Source: Mangifera indica
Lineage: Eukaryota; Streptophyta; Magnoliopsida; Sapindales; Anacardiaceae
Assembly (NCBI RefSeq): GCF_011075055.1
Contig: NC_058149.1
Coordinates: 821,001 to 885,000, forward strand
DNA: 64,000 nt
Direction of reading: 5' to 3'
The translations under genes were made by a program, and so were the position numbers. This document shows, in pieces, positions 48,001-60,340 of this stretch. Position 1 is the first letter of the stretch; each line of letters opens with the position of its first letter. Below the pieces are notes generated by a model. That model was not told where the DNA came from. It ran no database searches and was given only the letters and a program-made list of their open reading frames with translations.

Positions 48001-51000
48001 TATTAATCAAATTCATTCATGAGTGTTGTACAACAAGCAATAATAATTTGCAATTATTTAAAAGTATATTCTAACCTTGATCAAATTGAGTGTCGTTGAG
48101 AGTACTATCCCATATTTGTATAGACTCAAGAGAAGGCATGGTCTCAAGCAATTGAAGAAAGTTGTTGTAAACAGTATCTTCAATTTCTAACCTTGTCAAA
48201 TTCTTGAATGTGGGCAATTCTACACAAATAGAAAAATATGTGTAAGGAAAATAATTGTATTATAATAATAAATTCATAAAGTAATTGTATATATGAACAT
48301 GATCACCACAAAAAGTTTATCAAGTATTTTTCATATAAATTTAGCTCTAAATATAATTTCAAAATAATTGCATTATAATCATAATTTAAATGTATTATAG
48401 ATTAAAATAAATTTAATTTTTTAACAGCCCATAGTTAAAATTATAATAACTAATTGATATTTTATGTAATAGTTAAAATGGTGTTTAAACTTTTATTTTT
48501 CTTTTTTATTAAGGAGATTGTCAAATTTACGATCACTTATTTTAGAAACAGTACTAAAAGACCATGATTTATAAAACTTAATTAAAAAGGGCATTTAACA
48601 TCTAAATTCCGTTAAAATTAACCGTTTTTATTTTAACACCCTTCTTAGTGACTATTTTAATTAGACATATAATAATTAACATGTCCACTAGGAAATAATT
48701 TCAGTAGGATTAAATAAAAGATGTTTTCAATTTATTTAGTGTGAAAATAAAATATACAACTAAAGAATTTATAAATAATTCTCACCAAATCCTTTACTCT
48801 ATATATATAAAAAAAAAAATACGGTATTTTTCCCTTTTTATTTTGTTGAAAATGCAAAACAAATTTTATCAAAGTTAAAATTTTTACTTATCCTTCATTT
48901 TTAGAACATGTTTTCTAAAAATAAAATTGACTAGTCACTAATTAATGTTATAAGGAAAAAGAAGTATTGACCTTGTTTACTTAACGTGCTTGTAAAATTA
49001 CAACTATAAAGTAGCAAAGTCTCAAGGGAATTGCACGATCTATTCAATATTGTAGGGAAGTTGTTGAGCACAATTTCTCCCATCTCTACATATTTCAAAC
49101 TCTTAAGAGTAGGTAAAACTGCAAGCAATATCATATTGATTTATTAGATCATTTTAACTTAATTATCTTAACTGAAATAATATATAATATCATATCATAT
49201 TAATGGGTCATTAATTACTTGATATTATATCAATTTTCAATAGAATAATTAATTCAACATAGAAGGAGAGAAAAAACTTACTAACCTTGATTTAAAGTGT
49301 TTTTGAGGCCACTACCAATAATTGATAATTTTGTCAAATTTTTGAAAGTAGGCAATTCTACATAAAACAAATGAAATATATAAGTGGAAATAAATAAGAT
49401 ATACCCTCAACATTAATCTAAATTAATTCTTTTTATATTAAACAAAATGAATCATGAAAAAAATTCCTAATCAAATCAAATATTGGACAATATAATATGA
49501 ATGACCTATAAGACTAGAGTTTTTATCTTTAGTACAAAACTAATTGAATATCCCAGTCCAATTAGCTATTATGCTAAATTAGAAATTTGCCTCATTATTA
49601 ATATTATAAATAATTTGTTTATGTGAATAATAAAATTCAAAATAAATATTTGAAAGTTTTCCATTTTTAAGTTTAGGCATAGGCCACAAAAAAATGTTGT
49701 CACTTATTCAAAAAGCATGTTCATTCATGAGTGTTATAAGTAACAATAAGTAACAATAATTTGCAATTATTTGAAAATATATTCTAACCTTGGGCAAATA
49801 AAGTATCATTGAGGTTACTATAGTAAATTACTATAGACTCAAGAGAATTCATGACCCCAAACATTTGAAGAAAGTTGCAGTGAATAACAGTGTAACCAAT
49901 TTCTAACTTTGTCAAATTATTGAATATAGGCAATCCTACACCAAGGAAAAAATGTGTAAGGAAAATAAAGAAGAAATTTTATAAACTAATTGTATATATC
50001 AACATGATCAACTCAAAATAATTTCAAAGTATTTATCTTATTATTATTGGTTTTTATAATTTCAAAATAATTGTATTATAATCGTAAATTAAAAGTATTA
50101 TAGATTAAAAATAAATTTAAATTTAAAAATTGATATTTAAAATGATAAAAATATAATTGGTAAAATAATTAAAATAGAAATTAAAATTTAATTTTTATTT
50201 CAAATAAGGAGATTATCAATTTAGGGCAACTAATTGTAGAAGTAGATATTAAAGTCTATAAGTTATAAAACTTGTTTAAAATGACAACTTAACACCCAAA
50301 TTTTGTCAAAATTAACTGTTTGATTACATTTACAGAAATACCCTTATAATGAAAATTTATTAAAAAACTATTGATGTTATGGACAAGAACTATTTTATAT
50401 ATTTAATGTGGACTCTTTAGTAAAACATGGATTGAATTTGCTAATATTCTGAAGTAGAAATTATTAGCATTATTAATATTATAAATAATACAAGACAATA
50501 AATTAATGTAGTTGGAAATTTGTATAGACATTTTTTAAGTAAGTAATAATATTAAAAAATTTTCCATTTTAAGTTTAGGCATAGGCCTTAAATAATCAAT
50601 GTCTTAGTGTATTCAAAAATTATATCATAAGCAACTATTTGTAATTATATTCTAACTTTGGTCAAATGGAGCATCATTGAGGTTGAAGAGAACTCATAAT
50701 TCCAAACATTTGAAAAAGGTAGTTATCAAAAATAGAGCCAAAAATGCTTAACTCTATCAAACTTTTGAATAAAGACCACTCTACACATAAAGGAAAAAAA
50801 ATGTGCAAGAAAAATACAGAAAAATGTGCAAGAAAAATAGTCATCCCAAGATTTTTTAAGTATTTTTCATATTGTTATTGGTTCTAATTATAATTTTGAA
50901 ATAATTGTATTATAATCATAAATTCATAGAATTATAGGTTCAAATAAATTTAAATTTAACAACTTACAACTTGTTAAAATGTCAAAAACTAATTTATCTT

Positions 51001-52415
51001 TTTTAATAATAATTAAAATGGAAATTAAATGATTATTTTTGTTTTCAATTAAAATGGAACAATGATAATGCCACTTGTAATTGCAGAAACTAATTTTACA
51101 AACAATAGTAAGAGACTGTAACTTATATAAACTTATTTAACTAGACCACTTAACATCTAGACTTTGTTAAAGTTCAGTGTTTGATAGATTTACTGTAATG
51201 CCCTTCTCGATGACTATTTTGATTGGGCATATAATATTTAACATGTCTAAAATAATTTCAGCTCCATTAAATAAAGTTGTTTTTCGTTTAATATGTGAAA
51301 ATGCAATATTGTACATTTAAAGAATATATAAATCAAATTTCAATTTATTCTCACCAAATCCTTTCTTATAAATTAAAATTCAATGTTATCATTTTATTTC
51401 GTTGAAAAGGTAAAACAAATTTTATCAAAATTATTTAGTAATTAAAAGAATTATTTAAAATGATTTTTTTTGTTGGGCAATATTAATGTACTTACCATAA
51501 CCAGAAAGTCTTCCACTAATATTACAATACCATAGATCAAAAGATTGTAAGGATGACAATAAACCCAATGTCTGAAAGAGACTATTCCCATCACTAATTG
51601 ACACATTATATAGAGAAAGTGAATATAACTTCCTCAAACCTGCATCACCTGTGTGCATATAAAAAGATTCAAACACAACTATTTTCATTGCTCTCTCATT
51701 AAAAAATGTTCCCTCAATTTATTTGATTTAAGGGATAAAAGGACAGTTGTAATAGGAAAACAAAGACAAGTGTTTAATTACTATATTGGGTTTGGTTTGA
51801 AATTATTAAAATAGATTATGTAATAGTCGATACCTTTTGAGAAAACGATTTTGTTAATCTGATTTCCTCCCATGTATAATACCTCTAAATTGCTCAAAGA
51901 GACTAGTTCTGGGAATAATTATAATAAGAACGAGTTAAACTAGTAAGTATTCAAAGGACTTTAATTCAATGCTCTTGATTTCATTAAAGCTAATATATAA
52001 ATTATTCAAACTACTCAAGACAGACAAAGAGAGAATATGTGACACTTATAAACATTCCTTATACTATTTAAAAATAAATCTATTAATGATGAAAGATTAT
52101 TGCTTTTAATATGTTTAATAATAAAAGACTTTCATTAATTTAATTTTAAATGATGTACAAGTCAGCTTGTGACATCTTTTCAATTTAACAAAATAAAATA
52201 AAGGTTGTACATAAAATCGTATTATCCATAAGAAATTAAAATGGGAAGCAAACTTACCTTGAAGATCAAATGTTCCTTTTAATCCAATGTCATACATATC
52301 TAATTCTTTTAATGAAGAGAGAGTAGACACATATGATAGTATATTATGGTTGAAAGTGTTACCACTTAAATCGAGATACTCCAAGTTGTTCAACTTTGCA
52401 ACTGGAAAACAATCC

Positions 52416-52461
<46 letters not shown>

Positions 52462-53112
52462 GTTAAGTTATGTAATGGAACATTACCATTAAAATGGTTT
52501 AGTTCTCTTAAATGATTATAAGCTAAACTTAAATTCTTGAGAGATGAATGCTTGCTCAAAGCTGATAAAATACGGCTGTCATTAAACATATTGTAATCGA
52601 GGTAGAGACCCTTGAGATTACTTAAGTGTGATAATCTTTCAAAACCTGTAAAAATATCTCATTAATAAATTAAATTTAGTAAATAAAAGTATATTTGCAT
52701 TCTTTAAAATCAATTCATTAATTTTGAAGATGGACAGTAAAATACCTTCATTCTCAACACAACCAGCTATAAGATTATCACTTAAATCAAGTGTTTCCAG
52801 TTCTTGGAAGGGAGAAAACAAAGAAACATTTAGGTTCCACTCCCCTAATTCTTGATTTCTTGCATAGTATAGATCAAGACCTATCACTCTGCCTGTTGTA
52901 TTGCTGCATTCAATCATTTCCCACTGACAACAATTTGATGAATCCTCATCTCTCTCAACCCATTCTTGAATTGAGTAAGGATCATTGAAGAAATGTTTTA
53001 GTTGCAAGAGAGCAGATTTCTCTTGCTTCAAACAACTCTCAACCCTCCATCTTTTTGATGTAATAAACATCAACATCAAAATCAACCACACCTTCACACA
53101 TTTTAACTCCAT
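45100..53112 (-). CDS. LRR receptor-like protein (RLP) gene, 11 usable exons, C-terminally truncated
   Basis: Exons on the minus strand: 53112-52746, 52645-52487, 52401-52258, 51908-51834, 51648-51496, 49935-49789, 49357-49286, 49118-48972, 48219-48076, 46292-46143, 45908-45100. All introns are phase 1 and GT-AG, and the spliced frame is open for 788 codons. The protein has a signal peptide (to about residue 25), the LRR N-terminal cap with SSNCCQWEMIECSNTTGRV (CC at 61-62) and GCVENEGFERLSHLSNL. A long series of LRRs follows, then a last exon with LDLSNNLLTGRIP and SNNSLQGEIC before TAA. Known RLPs of this type continue for several hundred residues with more LRRs, an acidic juxtamembrane part and one membrane span. 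None of that is present, so the product would be a secreted LRR fragment or the gene is a pseudogene. Several middle exons are duplicates of each other. Confidence 0.78.
46490..46840 (-). pseudogene. decayed LRR exon remnants in RLP intron
   Basis: Around 46,508-46,550 lies a degenerate match to the exon at 48,972-49,118 (CTTAACTAAGGTGCTTGTGA against CTTAACGTGCTTGTAAAAT). At 46,795-46,835 an exon start (GTAGAATTGTC on the minus strand) is fused almost directly to an exon end with donor (TTTGACCAAGGTTAG), the middle being deleted. Confidence 0.55.
47390..47770 (-). pseudogene. decayed LRR exon copies
   Basis: 47,395-47,535 parallels the exon at 48,972-49,118 with its flanks, but the reading is broken. 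47,708-47,770 parallels the short exon at 49,286-49,357, with in-frame stops and no acceptor. Confidence 0.6.
50655..50784 (-). pseudogene. broken LRR exon between exons 5 and 6
   Basis: It starts at an intact acceptor with EWSLFKSLIELSIFGSIFDN and MFGIMSSL, as in the neighbouring exons. It then loses about 20 bases and the frame. The donor has changed from CAAGGTTAG to CAAAGTTAG. Skipping it leaves the gene frame intact because the flanking exons are phase 1. Confidence 0.75.
52418..52459 (+). repeat. (ATA)n trinucleotide microsatellite in RLP intron 2
   Basis: About 13-14 copies of a TAA/ATA trinucleotide lie just upstream (in gene sense) of the exon 3 acceptor. The minus-strand isoleucine-rich open frame here is an artefact. 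Confidence 0.9.
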
Positions 53113-53159
53113 CTCTCAATAATAATACTCAAATCTCTTGGCTTCTATTATTGCCAAGA

Positions 53160-53458
53160 GATTGGCTTTGGGTATTTATAATATAGAAACATGTTGAATG
53201 TCTTTTTCAACCCATTTTCCTTCTTCTTTCCTTTTTCATGGTCATTATATACTTTATTAAATTTTGATGAACAAAAAATGATAATATATTAATTAACTAG
53301 TTAGAAAACCCTATAATAAGTTTGAGAAATATGTATAGTTTTAGTTCAACTTATACTTTGTTTATATAAACTATGTAAACAAATTAAAAATTATGTAATA
53401 CGAATTAATGTAATTATACTGATTTGTCTCACAAATTTTATATTAGATCTCTAATTAT
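53160..53458. other. promoter region of the RLP gene
   Basis: Immediately upstream of the ATG at 53,112 (minus strand). GTATTTATAATATAG (read on +) at 53,172-53,186 gives a TATA-like element on the minus strand (CTATATTATAAATAC), about 65 bases before the ATG. Confidence 0.45.
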
Positions 53459-55198
53459 ACTGACTAAAAAATAAGAATATTTTTATTTCACAAAAACTAA
53501 TCTTTAGTTATTAATGGTAGGATTACCTTTTGAATTATGCTTTTGTTAAAAGATTTCATGTGAGTTAAAAAGTAATTAAATTAATTAATAATCCAAAATT
53601 CTTGTTCAAAATTATTGCTTCCTTATTTTCAGTGGGTGGGGGCCTGACTTTAAAGATTTTTTTTGTAAGACCTTTAGTATAAAGACTTATACACAAGTAT
53701 AACTGGTTCTTAGTCAACACGTAAAGACTGATAAATGTCATCTTCCTGATGAAGAAATGACTAAAACATCATAACTCTTTTTCCATGGTTTACTTTTCCA
53801 ATGGGGCAAAAAGTCAACTAATCAACATATAAATTATGTAATATGTCGTAGAAAAAAGGTTAGAAATTCTAATCACACGGCTCAAAAACATTAATTTTCT
53901 TATTATAAAATAATATTTATAAATTAATAATCTGTTAAATTATTAAATAATGGTAAATTATTACTGTCAACTTCTTACCAATAATAAATATGATTTGAGT
54001 CAATATTGTAGTGTTGGAAAATCACTTCTAATGACTTATAAATGTTATCTTTATGACGAATAATGAGTGAAACATACAAATTATTTAACGTGACATTATT
54101 TGTGTATACAAATTGTGTATTAAAAATGAGTATATATAGCATTGCTCGACTAAAAAATATGAATATTTCTATTTCATAAAAACTAATCTTTGAGTAATAA
54201 CTTCAATTGCTATAGAGCGATAAAGAGACCAAGAAAACACAATTAGCCTTGGTCCCCTAATCCCTATCATTTGTAGTTGCAACTAGCATTTTGTCAACTC
54301 TATGAAAACAAATAACGCTGTTTTAGACTTGACTTATCTTTGCAAATTGAAGTTCAAGTTGATACATTTACTTTTCATAGTTCTATTGACAAAAATGTGA
54401 TCAACATGCATAATTATATAATTGAAATTGAGACTTCAATTAGTTATTAATGATAGGATTACCTTTTGAATTATGTTTTTGTTGAAAGATTTCACTTGAG
54501 TAGAAAAGTAACTAAATTAATTAATAACCCAAAAATCATTTTCAGAATTATTGCTTCCTTGTTTTCAATGGGTGGGGCTTGACTTTAAAATTTTTTTTTT
54601 GTAAGACCTTCAGTATAAAGACTTATACATAAATATAACTGATTCTTAGCCAACACGTAAAGACTGATAAATATCATCTTCTTGATGAAGAAATGATTGA
54701 AACATCATAACTCTTTTCCATGGTTTATTTTTCCAATGGGGCAAAAATTCAACTAAACAACATATTATCTTGGTTATCTTTATAAATTTAGCTTGTTCTG
54801 GGGCTAATTGTAAGATATAATCTGACGCTAAATGAGATTTATGTAATTTTTCTTAGCATATTTAAGGGGTAAATGTAAGATTTCAAACTATGAGAGTATT
54901 TAAAATTTTACATTTTAGCGGAATTTTTATTCTAACAGTGTAAAATTTAAGGCGGGATGAGATATTGACAAAATTTTGGTTAATTTAGTAAATTACATCC
55001 AAAGTGGAAAAAATTCATTTCTATGTATTTTTTTCCTTTTTATTAAATGATCAATTTTTTTTGGATAAGTAAAAATTTATTAGCATAAAAAAACAAGCAG
55101 CCAAACAAGGCCCGAAAAAACAAATTAAGCTCACCCATATTGATTCGCCTCACAAATATTATATTAGATCTCAATATTGTATGGACTAAAAAGAATAA

Positions 55199-55362
55199 AA
55201 GTATATGCATTTATCTTTGATACACAATTCATGTATACTGATAATATGTCATTATATGATTGAGTGATTTTAAATTAAAGATAAATAACATTCAATCATA
55301 TAATGATACATCATTCGTGTATACGAATTATGTACTAAAAGTGAGTATATATAGAATTGCTT
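55199..55362. mobile_element. small palindromic MITE
   Basis: AATATGTCATTATATGATTG and CAATCATATAATGATACAT form the inner inverted repeat. The outer ends read CACAATTCATGTATAC and GTATACGAATTATGTAC. It is related to copies at 33,005 and 57,445. Confidence 0.65.
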
Positions 55363-55852
55363 GACTAAAAAATAAGAATATTTCTATTTCACAAAAACTA
55401 ATATTTAGATAACAACTTCAATTGCTATAGAGTGATGAAGAGGCCAAAAAAGGCATAATTTTTATTGGTCCCCCAATCTCCACCATTTGTTGTTGTAACT
55501 AGCATTTCATCAACTCTATGAAAACAAATAATATTGAAGATATTATCCTTGCAACTTGAAGTTCAAATTGATACATTTACTTTTCATAGTTCTATTAGCA
55601 TTAAACATACAACTATCTTAGTTCCACGTTTCTCACGACATTATATTACCTTTGAAGATTGGCTCATTGATGGGACGTACTAATTAATATTGAAGATATT
55701 AAGTCTTTCCACTTGGTTTGGTTGCCCCAGAAGGTACTGTCAAATATCAATGTATTGTCAAATGTCAATGAACTCCTACGCATAATGCATTTGTAAAATT
55801 CCAATATGCCGTCTTGCATTACACATTGCAAAATTTTAATAAGCCCCAATAT

Positions 55853-56380
55853 ATAGGCTTAGATATGATCCGAGTTGACTCGATTTCTAAAGTCGGCTCA
55901 ACTCAATTCAATTTGGTTTGAATTTATTTAATTTGAATTTTGACCAAATTTGAGCCAAAATATTTGGCTCGTTTTTTAAATCGAACCGAATTCGAGCTAA
56001 GAGATGTTTGACTTAAATTAATAGCTCAAATAGGTAGTTCAAATTTATAGCTCAAATTCATAATTTAAATTGGTGATTCGATTTCATGGCTTGGTTTGAC
56101 TCGAATCAATAATTTTAAATATTATTTGAGTAAAACAATATCGTTTTGTTAATGAACTATGAATTTGAGCTACGAATCAGAATCATAAATTTGAACCATT
56201 AATTCAAACCATGAATTCAAATTGAATTGAAATACGAAATCGAGTTGAACTTGAGCCAAACTGAGTTAAACTATTTTTTATTTGAGTCAAACTCGAACTA
56301 GACTATTTTTTATTTGAGCCGAACTTAAGCCTATGGGTGTTCGGGTCTGGCCTAGTTCATGCCTACCTCTAAATATGTGT
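55853..56380. mobile_element. hAT-type MITE copy, about 0.5 kb
   Basis: The left end reads TAGGCTTAGATATGATCCGA. The right end, reverse-complemented, reads TAGAGGTAGGCATGAACTAG. The interior has CAATATCGTTTTGTTAATGA and dense GAATTTGAGC words shared with the other copies. Confidence 0.6.
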
Positions 56381-56999
56381 ATCAAACATACTATATTTCA
56401 TTTAAACTTTTTAATGAAATTCAATAAATATTGAAAAAAATGTAATCAACACGCATAATTATATAATTGAAATTGAGACTTCAATTAGTTATTAATGGTA
56501 GGATTACCTTTTGAATTATGTTTTGTTGAAAGATTTCATATGAGTTAAAAAGTAACTAAATTAATTAATAACCCAAAAATCTTATTCAAAATTATTGCAT
56601 TCTTGTTTTCAATTGGTGGGGTCTGACTTTAAAGACTTTTTTGTAAGATCGTTACATATAAAGACTTATACATAAGTATAAATGACTCTGAGTCAACACG
56701 TTAAGATCGATAAATGTCATCTTCCTGATGAAGAAATGACAGAAACATCATGATTCTTTTCCATGATTCACTTTTCCAATGGGGTGAAAAGTCAACTAGT
56801 CAACATATAAATTATGTAATATGCCGTGAAAGAAAAGTAAGAAATTCTAATCACACGGATCAAAGACATTAATTTTCTTATAATAAACAAATAATTATAA
56901 ATTAATAATTTGTTAAATTATTAAATAATGATAAATTATTACTGTCAACTTCTTACTCGCAATTTACCCTATTTGTAAGCACAAATTTTTGATGGGTTA

Positions 57000-58030
57000 A
57001 TAACTAGTGGTTGAAAGGTTACAGAAAGAGGTTAAATTCTCAAGTTTTCAAAACAATGTTGAAACACTTGAGAAGATGTTGTTAATCATTTTTCTGATAT
57101 CATTTCTATGAGTTTGATTTAAAAAGAGTTTTACCACTTAAAATTCAAATTTTCAATTTCAAACTAACAATTTTGTCAAACTCAAAGATTTTGGTTGAAA
57201 TTACTAAATTATTAAAATAATTCATCATATTTAAATTGAAAACAACCTAAAATCATAAATTAATGTAAATTTTTTTTAGTAAATATAATAATCAACTGCC
57301 AGCCATCAATATTTTTGTTGCTCTTTAACATAAATCAACCAACACAATGACTTTGTAAATATTTATATCTTTATAATTTGACATTTCTCAACAAAAAATT
57401 TAAGCACACCCAAAAGTTAAATCAAATTTAAGTTATATATATGAGATAATAAAAGAAACTATTTACACAATTTTTTGCACAAATAACAATGTGTTACTAT
57501 ATGATTGAATATTATTTTATTTTTAATTTTTAATTATTTAATCACATGATGATACATTGTTATTTATTTATAAAACTATACACATAACGCTACTAGTGAG
57601 ATATTATTTATGAGTCCACATTTATTACATGATCTAATTATAACTGCTTTTGTCAATCAATCCAATTCTTGGTATTAACATGTGTAAATTTTTAAATTTA
57701 ATTTAATTTAAAAATACATGATTTTTTATTTAGGGAAATTATTGAAAATGGCCAAAATACCCCCTATTAAGCAAAAAAGCCCAAAATCATCATTTTCAAG
57801 CAAAAATAGACAAATTCACTATTCCTAAGCAAAAATGCCCATGACTTTTTTTAAAATGTCAAAATTACCCTTTCTTTCATTTATATAAACCTTCTCACTA
57901 ACTAGAAAGGGTTAAATGAAATTTTATTAAAATTAGGGGGTAGTTTGATATTAAACATTCTAAGAGCATTAATGAAATTTTAGGAATAGATAATTGAGGG
58001 GTTAAATGAAATGTTATTAAAATTTGGGGG
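57000..58030. other. intergenic DNA with MITE and likely transposon end
   Basis: A small palindromic MITE lies at about 57,445-57,600. At 57,735 the sequence GGGAAATTATTGAAAATGGC begins a region of CCAAAATACCCCC and GCAAAAATGCCC words that leads into the minisatellite. This may be the terminal region of the transposon that carries the Ulp1 gene. A 95-base segment around GGGTTAAATGAAATTTTATT is duplicated at about 57,908 and 58,000. Confidence 0.4.
57445..57600. mobile_element. small palindromic MITE
   Basis: AATAACAATGTGTTACTATA on the left and ATGATACATTGTTATTTATT on the right are complementary around an AT-rich centre (57,508-57,540). Confidence 0.6.
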
Positions 58031-58032
58031 CA

Positions 58033-60190
58033 TTTTGATATATCAACTCGTATTTTTGATATTTCTGAAGAATTTTTCGATTGTTGTCATTCTAGGGTTT
58101 TCAACTTTTAGAATTCGAATTTCAATTCCGTTTTTTCGAATTTTACTGTTTTACGATATATCGATTCGTATTTTTCAGATTTTCGAAGAATTTTTCGATT
58201 GTTGCCATTCTAGGGTTTTTCAACTTTTAGAATTTGAATTTGAATTTTGTTTTTTCGAATTTGACCGTTTTACGATATATCGACTTGTATTTTTCAGATT
58301 TCTGAAAAATTTTTCGATTGTTCCCATTCTAGGGTTTTTCAACTTTTAGAATTCGAATTTCAATTCCGTTTTTTCGAATTTTATCGTTTTACGATATATC
58401 GACTCGTATTTTTCAGATTTTCGAAGAATTTTTCGATTGTTGCCATTGTAGGGTTTTTTAACTTTTAGAATTCGAATTTCAGTTCTATTTTTTCGAATTT
58501 TATCGTTTTACGATATATCGACTCGTATTTTTCAGATTTTCGAAGAATTTTTCGATTGTTGCCATTCTAGGGTTTTTCAAGTTTTAGAATTCGAATTTCA
58601 ATTTTGTTTTTTCGAATTTTACCGTTTTACGATAAATCGACTCGTATTTTTCAGATTTTCGAAGAATTTTTCGATTGTTGCCATTCTAGGGTTTTTCAAC
58701 TTTTAGAATTCGAATTTCAGTTTTGTTTTTTTCGAATTTTACCGTTTTACAATATATCGACTCGTATTTTTCAGATTTTCGAAGAATTTTTCGATTGTTG
58801 CCATTCTAGGGTTTTTCAACTTTTAGAATTCGAATTTCAATTCCGTTTTTTTGAATTTTACCGTTTTACGATATATCGACTCATATTTTTCAGATTTTCG
58901 ATGAATTTTTCGATTGTTGCCATTCTAGGGTTTTTCAACTTTTAGAATTCGAATTTCAATTCCGTTTTTTCGAATTTTATCGTTTTACGATATATCAACT
59001 CGTATTTTTCAAATTTTCGAAGAATTTTTCGATTGTTACCATTGTAGGGTTTTTTAACTTTTAGAATTCGAATTTCAGTTTCGTTTTTTCAAATTTTATC
59101 GTTTTACGATATATCGACTCGTATTTTCAGATTTCCAAAGAATTTTTTGATTGTTGCCATTCTAGGGTTTTTCAACTTTTAGAATTCGAATTTCAATTCC
59201 ATTTTTTTGAATTTTACTGTTTTACGATATATCGACTCGTATTTTTCAGATTTTTGAAGAATTTTTCGATTGTTGCCATTCTAGGGTTTTTCAACTTTTA
59301 GAATTCGAATTTCAATTCTTTTTTTTCAAATTTTACCGTTTTACGATATATCGACTCGTATTTTTTAGATTTCCGAAGAATTTTTTGATTGTTGCCATTC
59401 TAGGGTTTTTCAACTTTTGGAATTCGAATTTCAATTTCGTTTTTTCAAATTTTATCGTTTTACGATATATCGACTCATATTTTTCAGATTTCTAAAGAAT
59501 TTTTCGATTGTTGCCATTGTAGGGTTTTTTAACTTTTAGAATTTGAATTTCAGTTCTGTTTTTTTGAATTTTATAGTTTTATGATATATCGACTCGTATT
59601 TTCAGATTTCTGAAGAATTTTTCGATTGTTGCCATTCTAGGGTTTTTCAACTTTTAGAATTCGAATTTGAATTCCGTTTTTTTGAATTTTACTGTTTTAC
59701 AATATATCGACTTGTATTTTTCAGATTTTCGAAGAATTTTTCGATTGTTGTCATTCTAGGGTTTTTCAACTTTTAGAATTCGAATTTCAATTTCATTTTT
59801 TCGAATTTGACCGTTTTACGATATATCGACTCGTATTTTTCAGACTTTCGAAGAATTTTTCGATTGTTATCATTCTAGGGTTTTTCAACTTTTAGAATTC
59901 GAATTTCAATTTTGTTTTTTCGAATTTTAACATTTTACGATATATCGATTCGTATTTTTCATATTTTCGAAGAATTTTTTGATTGTTGTCATTCTAGGGT
60001 TTTTCAACCTTTAGAATTCGAATTTCAATTCTATTTTTTTGAATTTTATCGTTTTACGATATATCAACTCGTATTTTTCAGATTTCTGAAGAATTTCTCG
60101 ATTGTTGTCATTCTAAGGTTTTCCAACCTTTAGAATTCAAATTTCAATTCTGTTTTTTCGAATTTTACCGTTTTACGATATATCAACTCA
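58033..60190 (+). repeat. 119-bp-period minisatellite, about 18 units
   Basis: The marker ACGATATATCGACTCG recurs at 58,272, 58,391, 58,510, 58,629, 58,749, 58,868, 58,987, 59,106, 59,224, 59,343, 59,462, 59,581, 59,700, 59,819, 59,938, 60,057 and 60,176, with one or two more units upstream. Each unit also has TTCGAAGAATTTTTCGATTG, TTCTAGGGTTTTTCAAC and TTAGAATTCGAATTTCAATT. The period is constant at 119 while point changes are frequent. Open frames through it (58,011-58,349, 58,604-58,945 and 59,912-60,133) simply translate the repeat. It lies directly beside the Ulp1 pseudogene. Confidence 0.95.
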
Positions 60191-60340
60191 TGCTTAATAG
60201 TAACATCACTGAAATCACATATCCATATATAACCACAGATAAAGTATATCATACACATACGCACATACAATAAATAAATACATCTAAACATAGAAAGAAC
60301 GATAAATAAACAATGAGTCAACTAAATATACATCCGTGAG

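Larger units (their letters stand above)
46860..50970 (-). repeat. tandemly expanded exon-intron units inside the RLP gene
   Basis: The same intron sequence (CATGATCACC, AAGTATTTTTCATAT, then AATTGCATTATAATCATAA) recurs at about 46,900, 48,300, 49,995 and 50,830. Each copy lies beside an exon that begins with an ELPTFKNLTKLEI-like reading. The first two copies are 1.4 kb apart. These are serial duplications of exon plus flanking intron. Confidence 0.8.
53459..56965. repeat. three related upstream segments of the RLP locus
   Basis: Block A (GACTAAAAAATAAGAATATT, continuing CACAAAAACTAATCTTT) occurs at about 53,460, 54,153 and 55,365. Block B (TTATTAATGGTAGGATTACC, continuing TTTTGAATTATG, GAAGAAATGA and CCAATGGGGCAAAAA) occurs at about 53,508-53,960, 54,446-54,770 and 56,487-56,960. 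A MITE separates A3 from B3. No coding frame is supported. These look like remains of repeated 5' flanks from tandem RLP duplications. Confidence 0.7.

Noticed and set aside
58011..60133. Several open frames of 73-113 residues rich in F, I, E and R
   Set aside because: They translate the 119-bp minisatellite and repeat the same peptide; 119 is not a multiple of three, so the frame changes each unit.
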